Shown: positions 11,223-23,500 of the stretch, piece after piece
Position numbering within the stretch: the stretch's first letter is position 1
Layout of the letters: the number at the start of each line of letters is the position of its first letter
NCBI GenBank assembly: GCA_028023455.1
Contig: JAQFVV010006215.1
Coordinates: 5,749,230 to 5,813,229 of the forward strand
DNA: 64,000 nucleotides
Source: Epiperipatus broadwayi
Taxonomy: Eukaryota > Onychophora > Udeonychophora > Euonychophora > Peripatidae
Direction of reading: 5' to 3'
Translations under genes and position numbers: made by a program
Notes under the pieces: model-generated
Told to the model about the DNA's origin: nothing
The model's input: only the letters and a program-made list of their open reading frames with translations
Databases searched by the model: none

Positions 11223-13831
11223 TTACTTCCAAATGAACTGCCAATTTATAACAGATCCTCGTCCATAATAAGAGAAATCAGGTTCACCAAACATCATCAC
11301 CTTATTGGCTTTTTTTTTGCTATTGGATATAGCTTAACCTATTTATATATCCAAGGTCTATAGTGATGAGTGCTCTATCCAATCAAGATAAAATGAATTT
11401 GGACAAGTTCATTAATTAAAGATAAGCATAGCAATTGTAAAATTAGTATAATTATTATATAATATTTTTTATGTAGATATTCAAGATTAAATAAAAAAAT
11501 ATTACTTAAATAAATCTAACTCATGTTAAAATGGAGAAATCAGGCACTCTTGATTGTCAAGGATTAAAAGTCATTCATAATTTTGTCTGGATAATAAAAG
11601 ATTTCTAATTATAGAAATTTGATTAATGGTATTCTTGAAAAATACATATTTACATCTTAGGTTATGAATTCATGCTACAACAACATACACAACAAATAAT
11701 ACAATAATCTTTAAATATGAGAATCTGCAGATAATCAATCAGTAATGTTTGACCAAGAGTATCCCTAATGTCTTAGCTGATGAAATATGTGATCAATGTC
11801 TATATATTACTTTCAATATAGTCTTTTGTATCTTTTCTCTTTAACTCATTTCTTTTCATATTTTTTCTTTTGTTTTATTGGGCTTGATGTATGGGTTTGA
11901 TTATCATAAACTTATCTCTCTGCACAAAGTGCAATAGTGGTATGTATTTGTACAACCATATTTTTTTCCTAATACATGCCCAGCAATTGTACCTCCAATC
12001 TGTTCTTTTTTTTTCTTTATCTTTTATTTTTTTGTGGAATTAAAATAGTGATGTTTGTTTTCAAATGGCTTCTGATGATGATAATAAGGAGAAAAATATA
12101 TAACTTGATAAATTATATTATCTGTGTTGATAAGATTTTTAAAATTGGCAAGGAGTAAATCTTTTCTAATGCTACAATTAAACCTAAAACAGAATGTATG
12201 CATAAATTAAATTCCATGCTCAAAAAAATTGTTATTTACATTGTGGCAAAAAGATGAACTAATATTCAAGGTCGTATAAAAGAGTTGAATATGCTTTAGT
12301 CTGTATTTCTTCATATGGGCTAACAATTGATTTATTCTAAACAGAAATTTGCATTATGCAAAAAGCCATGCAAAATAATGTTGCATAGACATTAGTATAT
12401 TTGGAATTTATGTTATCATTAAAGCACTGTTTTTGGCTAGTGAATGTGGCTCTTTATTTGTTAAGTCCTGACTTTCTAAATAGAAAATGTTATTAGTAAC
12501 AATTATAATATCTAAAACCCAATTATCTGGATCTGAAGTTTATTACACAATCTGATTATAAACATTCTTATGGCGCATAGTAAATTTATGCTCTTTTTTC
12601 CCTCACTTTGTCTATTTGCCTACTTATCTGTCTATCTATAATGTTGGTCAAAGTGACAGAAGCATGTGCTACCTAATTAATATGGTGTATTGTCATCATT
12701 TCCATCGAAAACTGCTTATATTCTATCTGGGATGAAAATATAATATTCAAAATGAATACTTTTTAAAAAATCATTATGGAGAAATTCTGGGTCTTCTGAG
12801 AGATGATAATAGAAATTTATCAATAGTAGTTCATAGAAATTTTATAATATTAAAATTAGAGATTGATAATACTAAGAGATATGACATCCTCATGATCTTC
12901 AAACTAGAACTTAAATGAAACGAAATGGAACAATATCATCTAGAAACATTGTTTATATTATGGAATGAATGAATATGTTATCTCTAAATATTTGAATATA
13001 TTGGATTAAGAGAATATGATATAGTTTTTCAAATCAAATCATGATAATTCTACTCTCTTGTTTCATAAAGTAATTTAGTCTGGTTGATAGACTATTTTTT
13101 TTACTTATTTCTTAAAGGAGAATCTTTACAAAAATCTAAAAATTTATTTGATCATTTGACATGCTTTCAATTACTTATTCAGTTTTTATCTTTTTGATAT
13201 CACAAAATGAATCATTTGCATTAAAAAACAGTGGTTTTGAAGTATTCGCTCAGTCAGAAATGATCTGTTTATTAACTGATTAATTTGGAAGAAACTAGAG
13301 GTTTCAGATGTATTAAATTCCTCAATAATTTACTCTATTCTAGTTTTACACTTTTTGGTTACAATTCTCAATACTATTCATTTGACTTTATTAACAAGTA
13401 CTAATTTGTGATTAATGTTAGTTTTAAATGGTTTTTATTTCTCTATTACCACTTAAATTTTTTTATCTTGAAATATTGAATAGTTTAATTTTGCCTACAG
13501 ATGCTCCAATGAATTGGATACCAATTTTGATTGCTTTTAAATTCAAATCAGACATTTCTTGTTAAATTGACGTCAATCTCCTCTTAGAGGCTTCTTGTAA
13601 ACTTTGAGAATTGTTGTAAAGGTCAGAAATTATTGGAATGGTATGTATTTATATTTCTGTTCTACGGAAATGGAAATATGTATATAAAAATTATCGAGAT
13701 AATATATAGTCCCCGTTTAGTTTGTGTAACCCTGAATTTTCAAAACTGCACGAATATTGATAAATTATTTTTGCAGAAAAATTGTTCGAATAACTTTAAA
13801 AATAAAAAATACCATCAAGTTTTGTTATTGT
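11223..13831. other. No gene recognised; right flank of the dispersed repeat, then AT-rich DNA
   Basis: 11223-11430 continues the family shared with 51400-51640 (for example TAGTGATGAGTGCTCTATCC against the corresponding block near 51546). From 11430 to 13831 I see only AT-rich sequence with short, stop-broken frames. Confidence 0.5.
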
Positions 13832-13923
13832 GTTGAATTCAGACTTTCACACGACTTACCACTCTCAGTGCCATCTCATATTGCTGACCCACCTGATCAC
13901 ACATGTTGAAAAGATAAATAATC

Positions 13924-13967
13924 ACCAATATACGTATTTCATGCTAAACCAGCAATCATCAGTTGGT
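13924..13967 (-). ncRNA. Hammerhead ribozyme, type I, family B
   Basis: On the minus strand: stem I ACCAA with TTGGT (five pairs), core CTGATGA, stem II TGCT/AGCA with loop GGTTT, GAAA, and self-complementary stem III ATAC/GTAT. Cleavage is expected after A in the triplet ATA. The pair next to the core in stem II (positions 10.1 and 11.1, usually G-C) is T opposite T, which should weaken activity. Stem III without a loop suggests action as a dimer, as known for short-stem-III hammerheads. Confidence 0.8.
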
Positions 13968-14081
13968 CTAGATTACTATTCTCGCACACATATATAATCA
14001 GTATTCAGCTTTATATTAAGATAGCCAATCTTCATACAAGCTCAATACTGATTATATGTATGTGTGGGGATAGTAATCTAG

Positions 14082-14125
14082 ACCAACTGATGATTGCTGG
14101 TTTAGCATGAAATACGTATATTGGT
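14082..14125 (+). ncRNA. Hammerhead ribozyme, type I, family B
   Basis: Mirror copy of 13924-13967 with the same parts: ACCAA (14082-14086), CTGATGA (14087-14093), stem II 14095-14107, GAAA (14109-14112), stem III ATAC/GTAT (14112-14119), cleavage after A14120, TTGGT (14121-14125). The T-T opposition at 14094/14108 is shared. Confidence 0.8.
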
Positions 14126-14218
14126 GATTATTTATCTTTTCAACATGTGTGTGATCAGGTGGGTCAGCAATATGAGATGGCACTGAGAGTGGTAGGTCTT
14201 GTGAAAGTCTGAGTTCGA

Positions 14219-14740
14219 ACCCCACATATATTACATATATAAAAATGCAGGTTTAAGCCTGTACAATATATTATTGTGTTGAAATAAATGATTAATTCGA
14301 ATCAATTATTATTTTATTCATAGGAAAAGTTCAGTGGAAAGGCAACATTCTACATTGCTAAAGCCTCCGAAGGAGCTCGAATTTTGAAGATTGCATGATT
14401 AGAAAGAACCAATCATTATTTGGATGTAAAAAAGAATAAATTATGTAGATTGTGATTTTTTTTTAATAAAGTTTTTATTCTAAATTTCGATATATTTATT
14501 TTTTAAATGGTATTTTTATACATTTACTTTTATTTTTTAATGATAAAAACTATATTTAAATTGGGTGTTGCATTCATTATATTTTTGAATGAGTTAATTT
14601 TATAAATGATTTTCACGGCTTTGGCTTTATCAAAACAATAGAAATCACTTTTTGTTTCATTTTATAAATTGTTTTATTTCAAATGAAAAATGTGAAATAT
14701 TTATAAATTATGACAAGCATGCATTAAATTTTCCGCTTCA
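14219..14740. other. No gene recognised; AT-rich
   Basis: Short hairpin GCAGGTTTAAGCCTG near 14247 and AT-rich flank. No supported coding frame. Confidence 0.45.
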
Positions 14741-15800
14741 CAGAAATATTGCTTCGATGCTCATACATATATATATAAACAAATTCAATCATATATATAT
14801 ATGCGGTGATAATAGTAATTAAATCGTTTATTGCTTGTCAGTTCACAAGACCCTTGAGCCTTGTAAATGACAGACTGATGCTTCTATATTATGCATATAT
14901 TTAAATCATATATATATGCAGCAATAATAATTGAATAATTTATTGCTTGACAGTTCCCAAGATGCTCGAGCATTATAAATGACAGACTAGTGCTTCTATG
15001 TTCATGCATATATATATAAACAAATTCAAACGCATATATATAATAATAATTGAATAATTTATTTCTTGACAGTTCACAAGACCCTCGAGCGCCGTAAATA
15101 ACAGACTGGTGCTTCTATTTTCATACATATAAATAAATTCAAATATATATATATGCAATAATAATTATTGAATAGTTTATTTTTTGACGGTTCACAAGAC
15201 ACTCGAGCATTATAAATGTCAAATTGGGGCTTCTGTGTTCATGCATATATATAAACGAATTCAAACACTTATGTATAATGCAATAATAATTGAATAGTCT
15301 ATTTCATTTTTTTTTTATGTGTCAAAGCGTCGGCCGGGAAACGAACCCGGGACAACTGCTTGTAAGACAGCTGTGCTAACCACACGGCCACCAACGCTTG
15401 ATAGTTCACAAGATCCTCAAGCGCTGTAAATGATAGACTGGTGTTTCTATATTCATGCATATAAATAAATTCAAAAATATATTTATGCAATAATAATAAT
15501 TGAATAGTTTATTTCTTGAAGGTTCACAAAATGCTCGAGCACCATAAATGACAGACTAGTGCTCCTACGTTCATGCATATATATAAATAAATTCAAGAAC
15601 TATGTATACATATATATATGCAATAATAATAATTCAATAGTTTATTTTTTGACAGTTCACAAGATGCTTAGCACCCTAAATGACAGTGGTACTTCTATAT
15701 TCAAAAACACATATACATGTATATGTAATAATAATAAATAGTTTATTGCTTACAACTCATAAGATGCTCGAGAACCATAAATGACAAACTGGTCTGCAAC
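14740..15800. repeat. Satellite-like tandem array, ~115 bp unit, about eight copies
   Basis: Diverged units recur with a GACAGTTCACAAGA-type block at about 14837, 14948, 15069, 15187, 15402, 15518, 15651 and 15753. Each is followed by CTCGAGC and AAATGACAGACTGGTG-type blocks, then a TATA-rich and ATAATAATTGAATAG stretch. Spacing is 102-133 bp, except for the 215 bp step across the tRNA-like insertion at 15327-15397. The copies are too diverged to be a recent array. Small frames here are artefacts. Confidence 0.85.
15327..15397 (-). mobile_element. tRNA-like insertion (SINE head or tRNA retropseudogene, Val-UAC-like)
   Basis: On the minus strand a 71 nt cloverleaf can be drawn: acceptor stem GCGTTGG/CCGACGC (seven pairs, one G-T), anticodon loop CTTACAA (UAC, valine if real) and T stem CCGGG/CCCGG with loop TTCGTTT. 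The D stem is weak and A58 of the T loop is missing. An A-rich tail follows at 15307-15317. It splits one unit of the tandem array. A related, worse copy is at 24282-24369, so I favour a tRNA-derived retroposon over a working tRNA gene. Confidence 0.7.
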
Positions 15801-15850
15801 TCATAGTCTTTCAGTTTCAGAGTCTATTACTCTACCACTGCACCAAATCA
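15800..15850 (-). mobile_element. tRNA-derived SINE head, box A remnant
   Basis: Minus strand reads GGTGCAGTGGTAGAGTAATA then GACTCTGAAAC, the pattern of a tRNA D arm and anticodon arm used by many SINEs. Box B is absent; the sequence runs into the last satellite unit. A similar head is near 48090-48160. Confidence 0.5.
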
Positions 15851-17400
15851 TGCAAGATTTAATCTGCAGTTAATTAATTTTATTCAGACATGACTTTTTA
15901 TATCTATGACAGAAAACGTGGTCTTGTCTAAAGATTCTCTGACATATCCTGTTATTAATGATAAAATTTTCGTGCTTTGACAGCATTTTATGACAATAAA
16001 ATAGTCTGATTACCATGAATAAAGACACGACAACTGTCTTTAAAATTGCAAATGATGTCAGAAGTTGCAACAAATAGTCATTAAGGATCATTTGTTAAGA
16101 ACTAAAATTCATCAGTCAAAAGATTCATTGCCATTAACCAGTGGATAACAAGAAGATTGGAAAATGTCTTTAGTTGAAAAAGTATATTTTTAAAAAAGAA
16201 ATTTAAAATGGTTCAAGCCATGATAATTTTTATATTTTCATTGATATGAAAGATAGACACTGATTACAAAAAGTATTAATGCTTTTGATTTGTTTCTAGA
16301 ACAGGATGAAAACAAATAAAACTAACAAGTGGATATTCATCAAATTAGACTAAGATTCACTTTAAGCACAATTTAGATTATTTGAGTTACTTTAAAAATC
16401 AATTAAGAGGCTTATTGTGAAAAAAGAAGATTATAAGCAGAAAAAGATATCACCACAAAAATGAACTTGCCATTGGAAAACTTCAAAGAGGTAATTGGTC
16501 CATAACTCAAAGTAATTGGTCCATAAAAAGTTATCAACTGAATTGATGCATAAATTTTTTAGCATTATTAGAATAGTTAATCTTATTCATAATAATTAAT
16601 TAGTAATGTGTGTGGACTAATGAATTTTCTAACAAAAAGATTTTTGCCTAGAATATCAGAAATAGCATGAGTTTCTCACTTAAGTAAGGAGTAGTAATCC
16701 ACTATATATATGACAATATAGAGTATTTGATATAATCCCTAGATTGTAATTTCACATTCAAATTTTCAAACTAATTTCTTGATATAGATCTTTATCACTG
16801 AAAAGCATTAAAATACATGTACACAATCACAATTATTTTTATACTGTCCAAGATTATTTGAAATTCAAACAATTTAAGTTTTTGAACCCAAGCTAACGTT
16901 TTTGTTTTAACTACAGGCAGAAAGTAATTTAGAAATTTGGATGTGATATTACCATCAAATGTTTACTTACTACTCAAATATATAATAGATGGTTGTATAT
17001 TAGAGAAAATACAGTGAATTATTAATACTAATGCAAATATTAAAAGCAAGCATGTATCATGATTGGTATACATCCTTAGATTTAAAAAAATGAAAATTTC
17101 TTATGGTAACAAATAATTGGGTATGAAATTTTCATGCTTTAGATTCATATCTTTATACAAACAACTTTGAGCATTTAAATCTCAGGCCATTAGTTTCATT
17201 AAAACTTTAAAAAAAATTAAAGATAGCTATTATATGTCTAGAGACAATCCAATGTTTCCCATTAATAAAAACCAACAGCCAATGAAATGTGGCAAATCTA
17301 TTTAATGTTCAGCAATTACTCAAGCTTACAATAGATGTATCAAACATAAATGCATTGGATTAAGATTTATCTGTATAATATAAGTATAAGAAAATAGAAA
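15851..17400. other. No gene recognised
   Basis: AT-rich sequence with short frames only, including a 73-codon minus frame at 15870-16091 with no recognisable motif. Confidence 0.45.
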
Positions 17401-17559
17401 TTCATATAACACTACAATACTAAAAAAAAAAAAAAACAAATACCAAAATTCCTCCACAAAGATGGTTTCATCTATTAACAAATAGAACTTTTCAAGTTAA
17501 ATTCAACTAAACATACCACATATATATGCAAAACAAAACAGCCTTCCTATCATTCACTT

Positions 17560-17885
17560 CAAAAACTAACTTCCTTTAATATCAAAGGATGTCTTCATGA
17601 AAGTAATGGTCTCAGATTCAAAATATTTTATCATCAGAGTTTCTTTTACTCTTCTTTTCAATTCAATTTTTTCCTAAAAGATAATCTCTGCATTGTCAAA
17701 TAATATTTTATGATCTGTATTCAGTTCATGAATATACAAAGCTGAGATACCTATTTTTACTTCTACTCTTATGAACTCTAACTCTTTCATTAAAACTTAA
17801 TTTACTCTGACCTGTATGAATTTTATGACAAATACAATGAATTTTATAAACTACTCCAGGAATAGATTTGCAATTACTTTACTGT
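17560..17885 (-). pseudogene. Penelope-like element fragment, GIY-YIG domain
   Basis: Minus-strand reading from about 17880: VYKIHCICHKIHTGQSKLSF, then NERVRVHKSRSKNRYLS. After a frameshift come LYIHELNTDH and, past a stop, KRRVKETLMIKYFESE. This matches the C-terminal GIY-YIG endonuclease of PLEs (xY-x-C-x-C-x(3)-Y-x-GQ, the ER and HK helix, and the late RR-x-KE-x-L helix). It aligns with the fragments at 44564-44833 and 46144-46400, so all belong to one PLE family. At least one frameshift and one stop make it dead. The RT is not present next to it. Confidence 0.8.
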
Positions 17886-17959
17886 TTGATCAGTGCTGGT
17901 TTTTAGGGTTTGCTCGATAAATATTTGAGACTATCACCTCCAAATTGTAATTAAGAGAG

Positions 17960-19096
17960 TCATTTTCCATCTCAGGCAATGATGTGAAAAAATGAATTCT
18001 ACATAGTGGGCATTCATCCTCTGCAGGTCCTTGAGGGCAACCTTCAAGTGATTTTCCCTATCACTCCATTTTTCCCTATTATTGTGGGTTATCAAGTCAA
18101 TCCTGGTTTATTGGATTTCCATGGTTATGTTCTTTGACATAGCTTGGACCTAATCATTACCATTCTCGGGTTGAGAGCCTCATTTAACTTGTCAATTTGG
18201 TCCTGTGTTTCAGTTGCATTATCCACCGGTTTCTCAAGAGTGGTCCTGTCTAGGATGGTTTCAGTGACTATTAAGGCTATCTTGTCCTCGAGTTGCTTAA
18301 GATGATGGTCAAGGGCTTCTAGTGTCCTATCCTGTGACTCTGCCTCAATGCTCTGTTTTGTGCAGAGTGCATATCTTAGAAATTACTTTTGGATCTTGTT
18401 TTGTAGCCTTCCCTGTTCCACACACATTTCATCTTTGAAGAGCTCTTGACTCGTGCACTTCATCATATTTGACATTTAATCACCCAATGATGCTATACTT
18501 GAATTCTTTGAACCATTGCTGACATTTTAAATCCTTTTCATAAATTTCAATTGCCCAAGGATGCTATACTTGAACTCTTTGAACCATTGCTGGCATTTTA
18601 AATCCTTTTCATAAATTTCATTCTTCAGGTTGCCAAGTGTTTGTTTTATTTCAGAGTTGTCTCTCTGAACACTCTAAGTTGATGGACAATTGCTCCATAT
18701 CTGTGGACATCCTAACCTCTATATCTCATATCTGTTTTTAGGTCTGACCTAACTATCCGCATACACTTTCAATTTTTCTTCCATGTTGGTCATCCTATTA
18801 CTGAATTCTTCCTTCATCTCCACTTTCATATCATTCATGTTTTCTTTCATTTTTCCTTTCATATTCTTCGTGTCTTCTTTCACATTCTTCATGTCTTCAT
18901 TGTCATCTTTCCATCTAGTGTTTCTTGTGCTTGAGGTAACACCTGATTTGCAACCTGTGCCTGTGGAGAGTTGTCAACTTTAGTCATAGACCCCTTTCCC
19001 AGTTATTTGAATCTGCAAAGACCCTTCTCCCACACTACTAGAAACACCTTTCATTTCACTATCGCTAACATCTTATAATTCCTCAGTACGTTCCAT
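17960..19096 (-). pseudogene. Retroelement gag-like coiled-coil pseudogene
   Basis: From ATG at 19096 on the minus strand the reading is MERTEEL, stop, then SDSEMKGVSSSVGEGSLQIQ. After a frameshift come MTKVDNSPQAQVANQVLPQA and then a long charged heptad region rich in K, E and M (for example DMKVEMKEEFSNRM, 18780-18850). Further down are QDRTLEALDHHLKQLEDKIA and NHLKVALKDLQRMNAHYVEF. This looks like the coiled-coil gag or ORF1 of a retrotransposon, with several stops and shifts. No zinc knuckle, protease or RT follows; the next sequence is a PLE fragment. A 71 bp internal duplication lies at 18485-18625. Assignment to gag is inferred from composition and context, not from a diagnostic motif. 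Confidence 0.55.
18485..18625. repeat. 71 bp tandem duplication inside the gag-like pseudogene
   Basis: The block containing TGCTATACTTGAA starts at 18491 and again at 18562, with a few substitutions. 71 is not a multiple of three, so the duplication shifts the frame. Confidence 0.9.
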
Positions 19097-19555
19097 ATTT
19101 TTGCTTGTTAACAATTTATTACTTCTAAGTATCATTAAAAATTTTCCTCAATAGTTAAGTATAACACTATTTACTTCTTTATAAATACAAATAGAGATAT
19201 GTCATAGGACTTCATGCTATTTCTGTACTATTTAGTGCATATGATTAACTTCTCTGCATTTTTATGTTGGTGTATGTATTACTTTTAATGCCTAGCCTTT
19301 AGCCTGCCTGCTTATTCGCCTAACTCATCTATTTTAATTTAATTTTATCAGTTAATTATTTATTCATGGTCTCTGTTTATCATCTCATCATTCCCATCAA
19401 TCAATTCATATATGATATTTCACATGAAGTTCCCTTTCTTAGTTAGATGTATTAATCAGCTGCTACATAGGCAAATCCACAAAGGTGCATAAGCTCACAA
19501 AAAATTTTTTTTTTTAATATACCAGTCCAATGGCTGGACCTCCTTTAAAAATTAT

Positions 19556-20500
19556 GTTTCGTGCCCCTAAAATCTGGGTTCCAAAAATGTGATGGTCCAG
19601 GTTTTCCACCAGAAGAGGGGAACACATCTAACTACAGTCAGACCTAGGGTCTTCAGGTAGGGTGCCATGACTGATGCAATGAAGTACCTAACCAATGTTC
19701 ATGTCCTACCTCCAATGGACTAGCTCTAGGTTTACTCATTAAATTCAGACACAATTTAGGCTAGTTCATCCATACCTCACCCCTATTTTGGATTCTACCA
19801 AATCTTAGAATTCAAACCCAGGGAGAATGTTGCACTCATATCTCTTCAGGAGTAAATTTAACTTAGATAGCAATTACAATATCTCTATATAAATTCCAAT
19901 TGAGTGGAAAATGCATCTAACCATATTATATTATAATGTAACAGAAAGAATGTCTGTACACATGTATATCCAGTTATGAATTGATGAATGAATGGATAAA
20001 TAAACTTTGATAAACTAGAGACCATTTAATGAAAATCAAGTTAACAATGTTTATTGACTAACTAAAAAGAATTGTATAAGCGTGTATGCCAAGTATGTAT
20101 CTACCATATTAATGATTAAATGTGTCTATTACTCCAATCCTTTCCATGGTAGATATACATAAAGACACTACATATTTACAAAGTAGATAAGAGTAATAAA
20201 AATAAAAATTATTAATTCATTGTTACAATGATTGTGAAGCTAACTATTTAACAAGAATATATGAAGGTGTGTGCAATAACCTCATAGATGAATTCAAACT
20301 ACAGGTTCCATCTTCTTTGAGGACCCCTCTTGACTATGTACAGGTTTCCTATGTTGATAGAAAAGAATGTTCATACAAGAATATTAGTCATTCATACTGA
20401 ATAAACAATGTAAACAATCATTAGTTAACAAAGAAAATAAACAAATGAACAACACAAACTCTGTCCTGTAGCAGGTGCATGTTCTTAATATGGAATAATA
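19556..20500 (-). repeat. Possible LTR edge upstream of the gag-like pseudogene
   Basis: On the minus strand a possible LTR end ACCTGGACCATCACA (19588-19602) is followed five bases later by TGGAACCCAG, which could be a primer-binding site (18 bases are expected to match a tRNA 3' end). The stretch to about 20500 is less AT-rich than its surroundings and has no frame. The second LTR was not found, so limits and identity are tentative. Confidence 0.3.
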
Positions 20501-23500
20501 TCAAATAAAATCTTACCTTATTCCATATTATGTGATAAGAGTGATAGTTAATACTTAATGTCAAATCACTATGAAGGGAGAATTGAAATAAACTTTATTT
20601 AAAAAAATGTCTAACTTAACCTTTCTTCCTGCACTTTCTTGATTTCAACTACAGTGAACTCTTCCAAGTTGTAAAGATTTAGGTTTTTAAGTGCAGAAGT
20701 GAAATAAATAAAAAAAATACAGAATTCTACAAACGTATATTTAAATGTAAAAAAAACAACAAATTAAGACTTTCTTCAAGTTAACATGAATAATGTTTAT
20801 GAATTAGGCAACTAGTGTCACTGATAGATACAGTTCATTGCTATTTCGGTCATCCTTCTATGGCAAGTCACATTACTTGTGGAGACCTCTTGGCAACATA
20901 TTTGGAACAATGTTATTTCTATCTTCTATTGTTTTTGTTCAGTATCCATCTGGATGTCTAAGACAGAGAATTTGCTGTTTCAGCAGGCATTATACAGTTG
21001 AAAATTAAATCATCACTCTTCCTTGGTCAGGGCTGATAATACTTTGGCCCTATGACAATATTAAATTAGCCGGAGTACATTGTTTTGCAGTTCATAAAAC
21101 ATTTAAATTTTCCTTCACTGTTTGGTATTCAATAATTTTTATAAGATGGGAATTATTTCATCATTTATTATGCTGATGACATTCTATTTTGTTATTTTAT
21201 CCATATTTGAAGAATAGTGTGGTTCTTTTATTTTAAATGACTATTTAAATCAGTTCAATTATTTTATACAATTGCACAAAGCTATTAGAATTCCCTCTGT
21301 TTAAATATTGGCTGTAGTTTCTTGTAATTTTGTGTTACAATGATCAAATGAATAACTTGGAGTGTTTAAATAAGCCGTCCATATTCTCTTGGATTTGAAC
21401 ATTCGATTTTCAGATGTTGTTGTTATACAGCTTTTGTATCCTTTTAAAAATAGAGAAAGACAATGAAAATGAACTGGGCTTGTTTTTATACTGGACCCAA
21501 TTTCCATTGTTTAGTATACTCACCTTTTATTTCCTTTTTCATCGCTGAATGAACCCTATTATTGTGCATATTATATTGATTGTAAGTAAAATAAAATTAC
21601 GTAGTAGAATTATGCGTTTATCTTTCACATTTGGTTATCTAATGACTGGTTTGACATTAGGTTGTTACCATGTTTACTAAGTCAAAATCTTGTATAATGA
21701 TGTACAATATATTGATATAGAATTCATTTGTATACATATATGTGTATTTTTTTTTATAGTGAAAAATACATGTTTATTGCATCTATATATATGTGAGTGG
21801 GTTTATTAAACTCCATAAAATGAAAATACATACTCAACCATTTATTAACTAATTTTACATTATAAATTAGTTTGATTTGGTGATGAGAGTGAACAAATGT
21901 TGGATTGTAACCCTTACAACATATTTATATTTACTTATTTATGTATTTTGTTTTAATGAGCGATTTTTTTATACATATACAGTATTTACATAGATATAAT
22001 TATTTGTGTGAGGTGAATGTTTGTTTGTTTTTTCATATTTTTTTATATATTTTTTTCTTTTGTCACTAAAAATATAATTTATTGTTATAATAATCAAATT
22101 GGATATGTATCTTTTGGTTTTGTTCAACTTAATATTTTGACTAAGAGATTTTATGGAAAAATATAATATTAGGAAAGAAGTTATTGTAAATAAATTAAGA
22201 TTTATTTTTGTTACTTGTTGATTCATTATCTCTTCATCTCCACACAAATACTAACCCTGAGAAATATAGTACTGATATTTGGGATATGATTTTGTTAACA
22301 ATAGGATAATATATCTTGGGGATCTCTTCAGAGTATTCAAAGAAAGTGGTACTTGGATTGATCTTATTCAAGTCTTATAAAAATATTTTGAGAATGGTAA
22401 GCTTTAGTGATTTTTTATAAGGTTTGATATGAAGAATGTGATCAGGAAATTACTAGTTATTAGTTTGGTCCCTTTTTCCAATAGCATAGGGCTTATTATC
22501 TATGTGTATAAAGGCTTTTTAAGTAAGCTATTATACACCACATGTGAATCCAGAAATAGATGTGTATAGTGTTGGGAGTTCCCAGTACAATATATATATA
22601 TAGTTGAAAGAATTGAAAAATAAATTATGTATATAAAAAGAGATATCAGCTATTTGAGAGGACGGTCACAGGCGATAGAATTAACAGTTACAATGAGAGC
22701 AGTTGTCATCAAAATTCGGATATCAAATCTAATCATAGAGCAAAAGAATTGGAACAATTCTGTTGGTTCCTAAAAGATGATGGATAGAAGAGAAAACTCT
22801 CTTTTACCTCGATTGCAAATGCCTCCTTCAAGTTTTCTCAATTGTGTTGAACATTATATGTGTACATTACACGTCCACCCATCAACCCACACATATATAA
22901 TGAATGTCATGTGCCAAAGCTACATAAAATATTTCTACAGAAAACCAATAAAACAAGAACTGATTAATATCCAATGTTGTCCCCAAATTATTTTTATTAA
23001 GAAAAAAATGACATGTATTTGACAGCAAATAGAAAAGGAAAAATACCAATATCAACACTATTCAGTTAAAATAGAATCATAAAATTATGAATAAATTGAG
23101 CTTTTATTGCAAATTAAGTTACTGTTCATAGCTACTAGTTTATCGTTATTACAGATATCGTTAAGTGTTATTATGCATATTATTTGCTAAATATAGAGGA
23201 AGGAAATAAATAGCGCTACCAAGTAACTTGGAATCCTGCAGTTACGATATATTTCCATGCTCAAGAGATATTTTGAATATTTAAATAATTTATAAGTAAC
23301 AAGTTTATGCAAAATTATTTAAAATTAACATTATTAAATTTGCATTAGTTTATTCGACTACTAAGATTGATTTAGAAAACGATAAATTATATGTTTATTC
23401 ACTTATATATGTGTGTGTGTCTGCTATATGCAATTTATATAGTGAACATTGTAACATGTTCAGCTTAATTTTTGATAATTAGCATTTGGAGTGTAGGCAT

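Larger units (their letters stand above)
13832..14218. mobile_element. Palindromic hammerhead element with tRNA-like box B
   Basis: Arms at about 13832-14008 and 14043-14218 are near-perfect reverse complements around a ~35 bp centre. Each arm carries a type I hammerhead (13924-13967 minus, 14082-14125 plus). Downstream of the plus-strand ribozyme a box B-like GAGTTCGAACCCC (14211-14223) suggests a tRNA-derived segment. A third, linear copy of the ribozyme segment is at 42634-42677. The palindrome could come from inverted dimer insertion or intramolecular copying. Confidence 0.8.

Noticed and set aside
15327-15397. Functional tRNA-Val gene
   Set aside because: Weak D stem, missing A58, no T-run terminator just downstream, an A-rich tail and a related broken copy elsewhere favour a retroposon.
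14740-15800. CRISPR-like array
   Set aside because: Units are continuous diverged tandem repeats without unique spacers, in animal-type DNA.
17620-17640. CTGATGA on the minus strand
   Set aside because: It falls in the PLE coding remnant and lacks stem II and GAAA at the right place.
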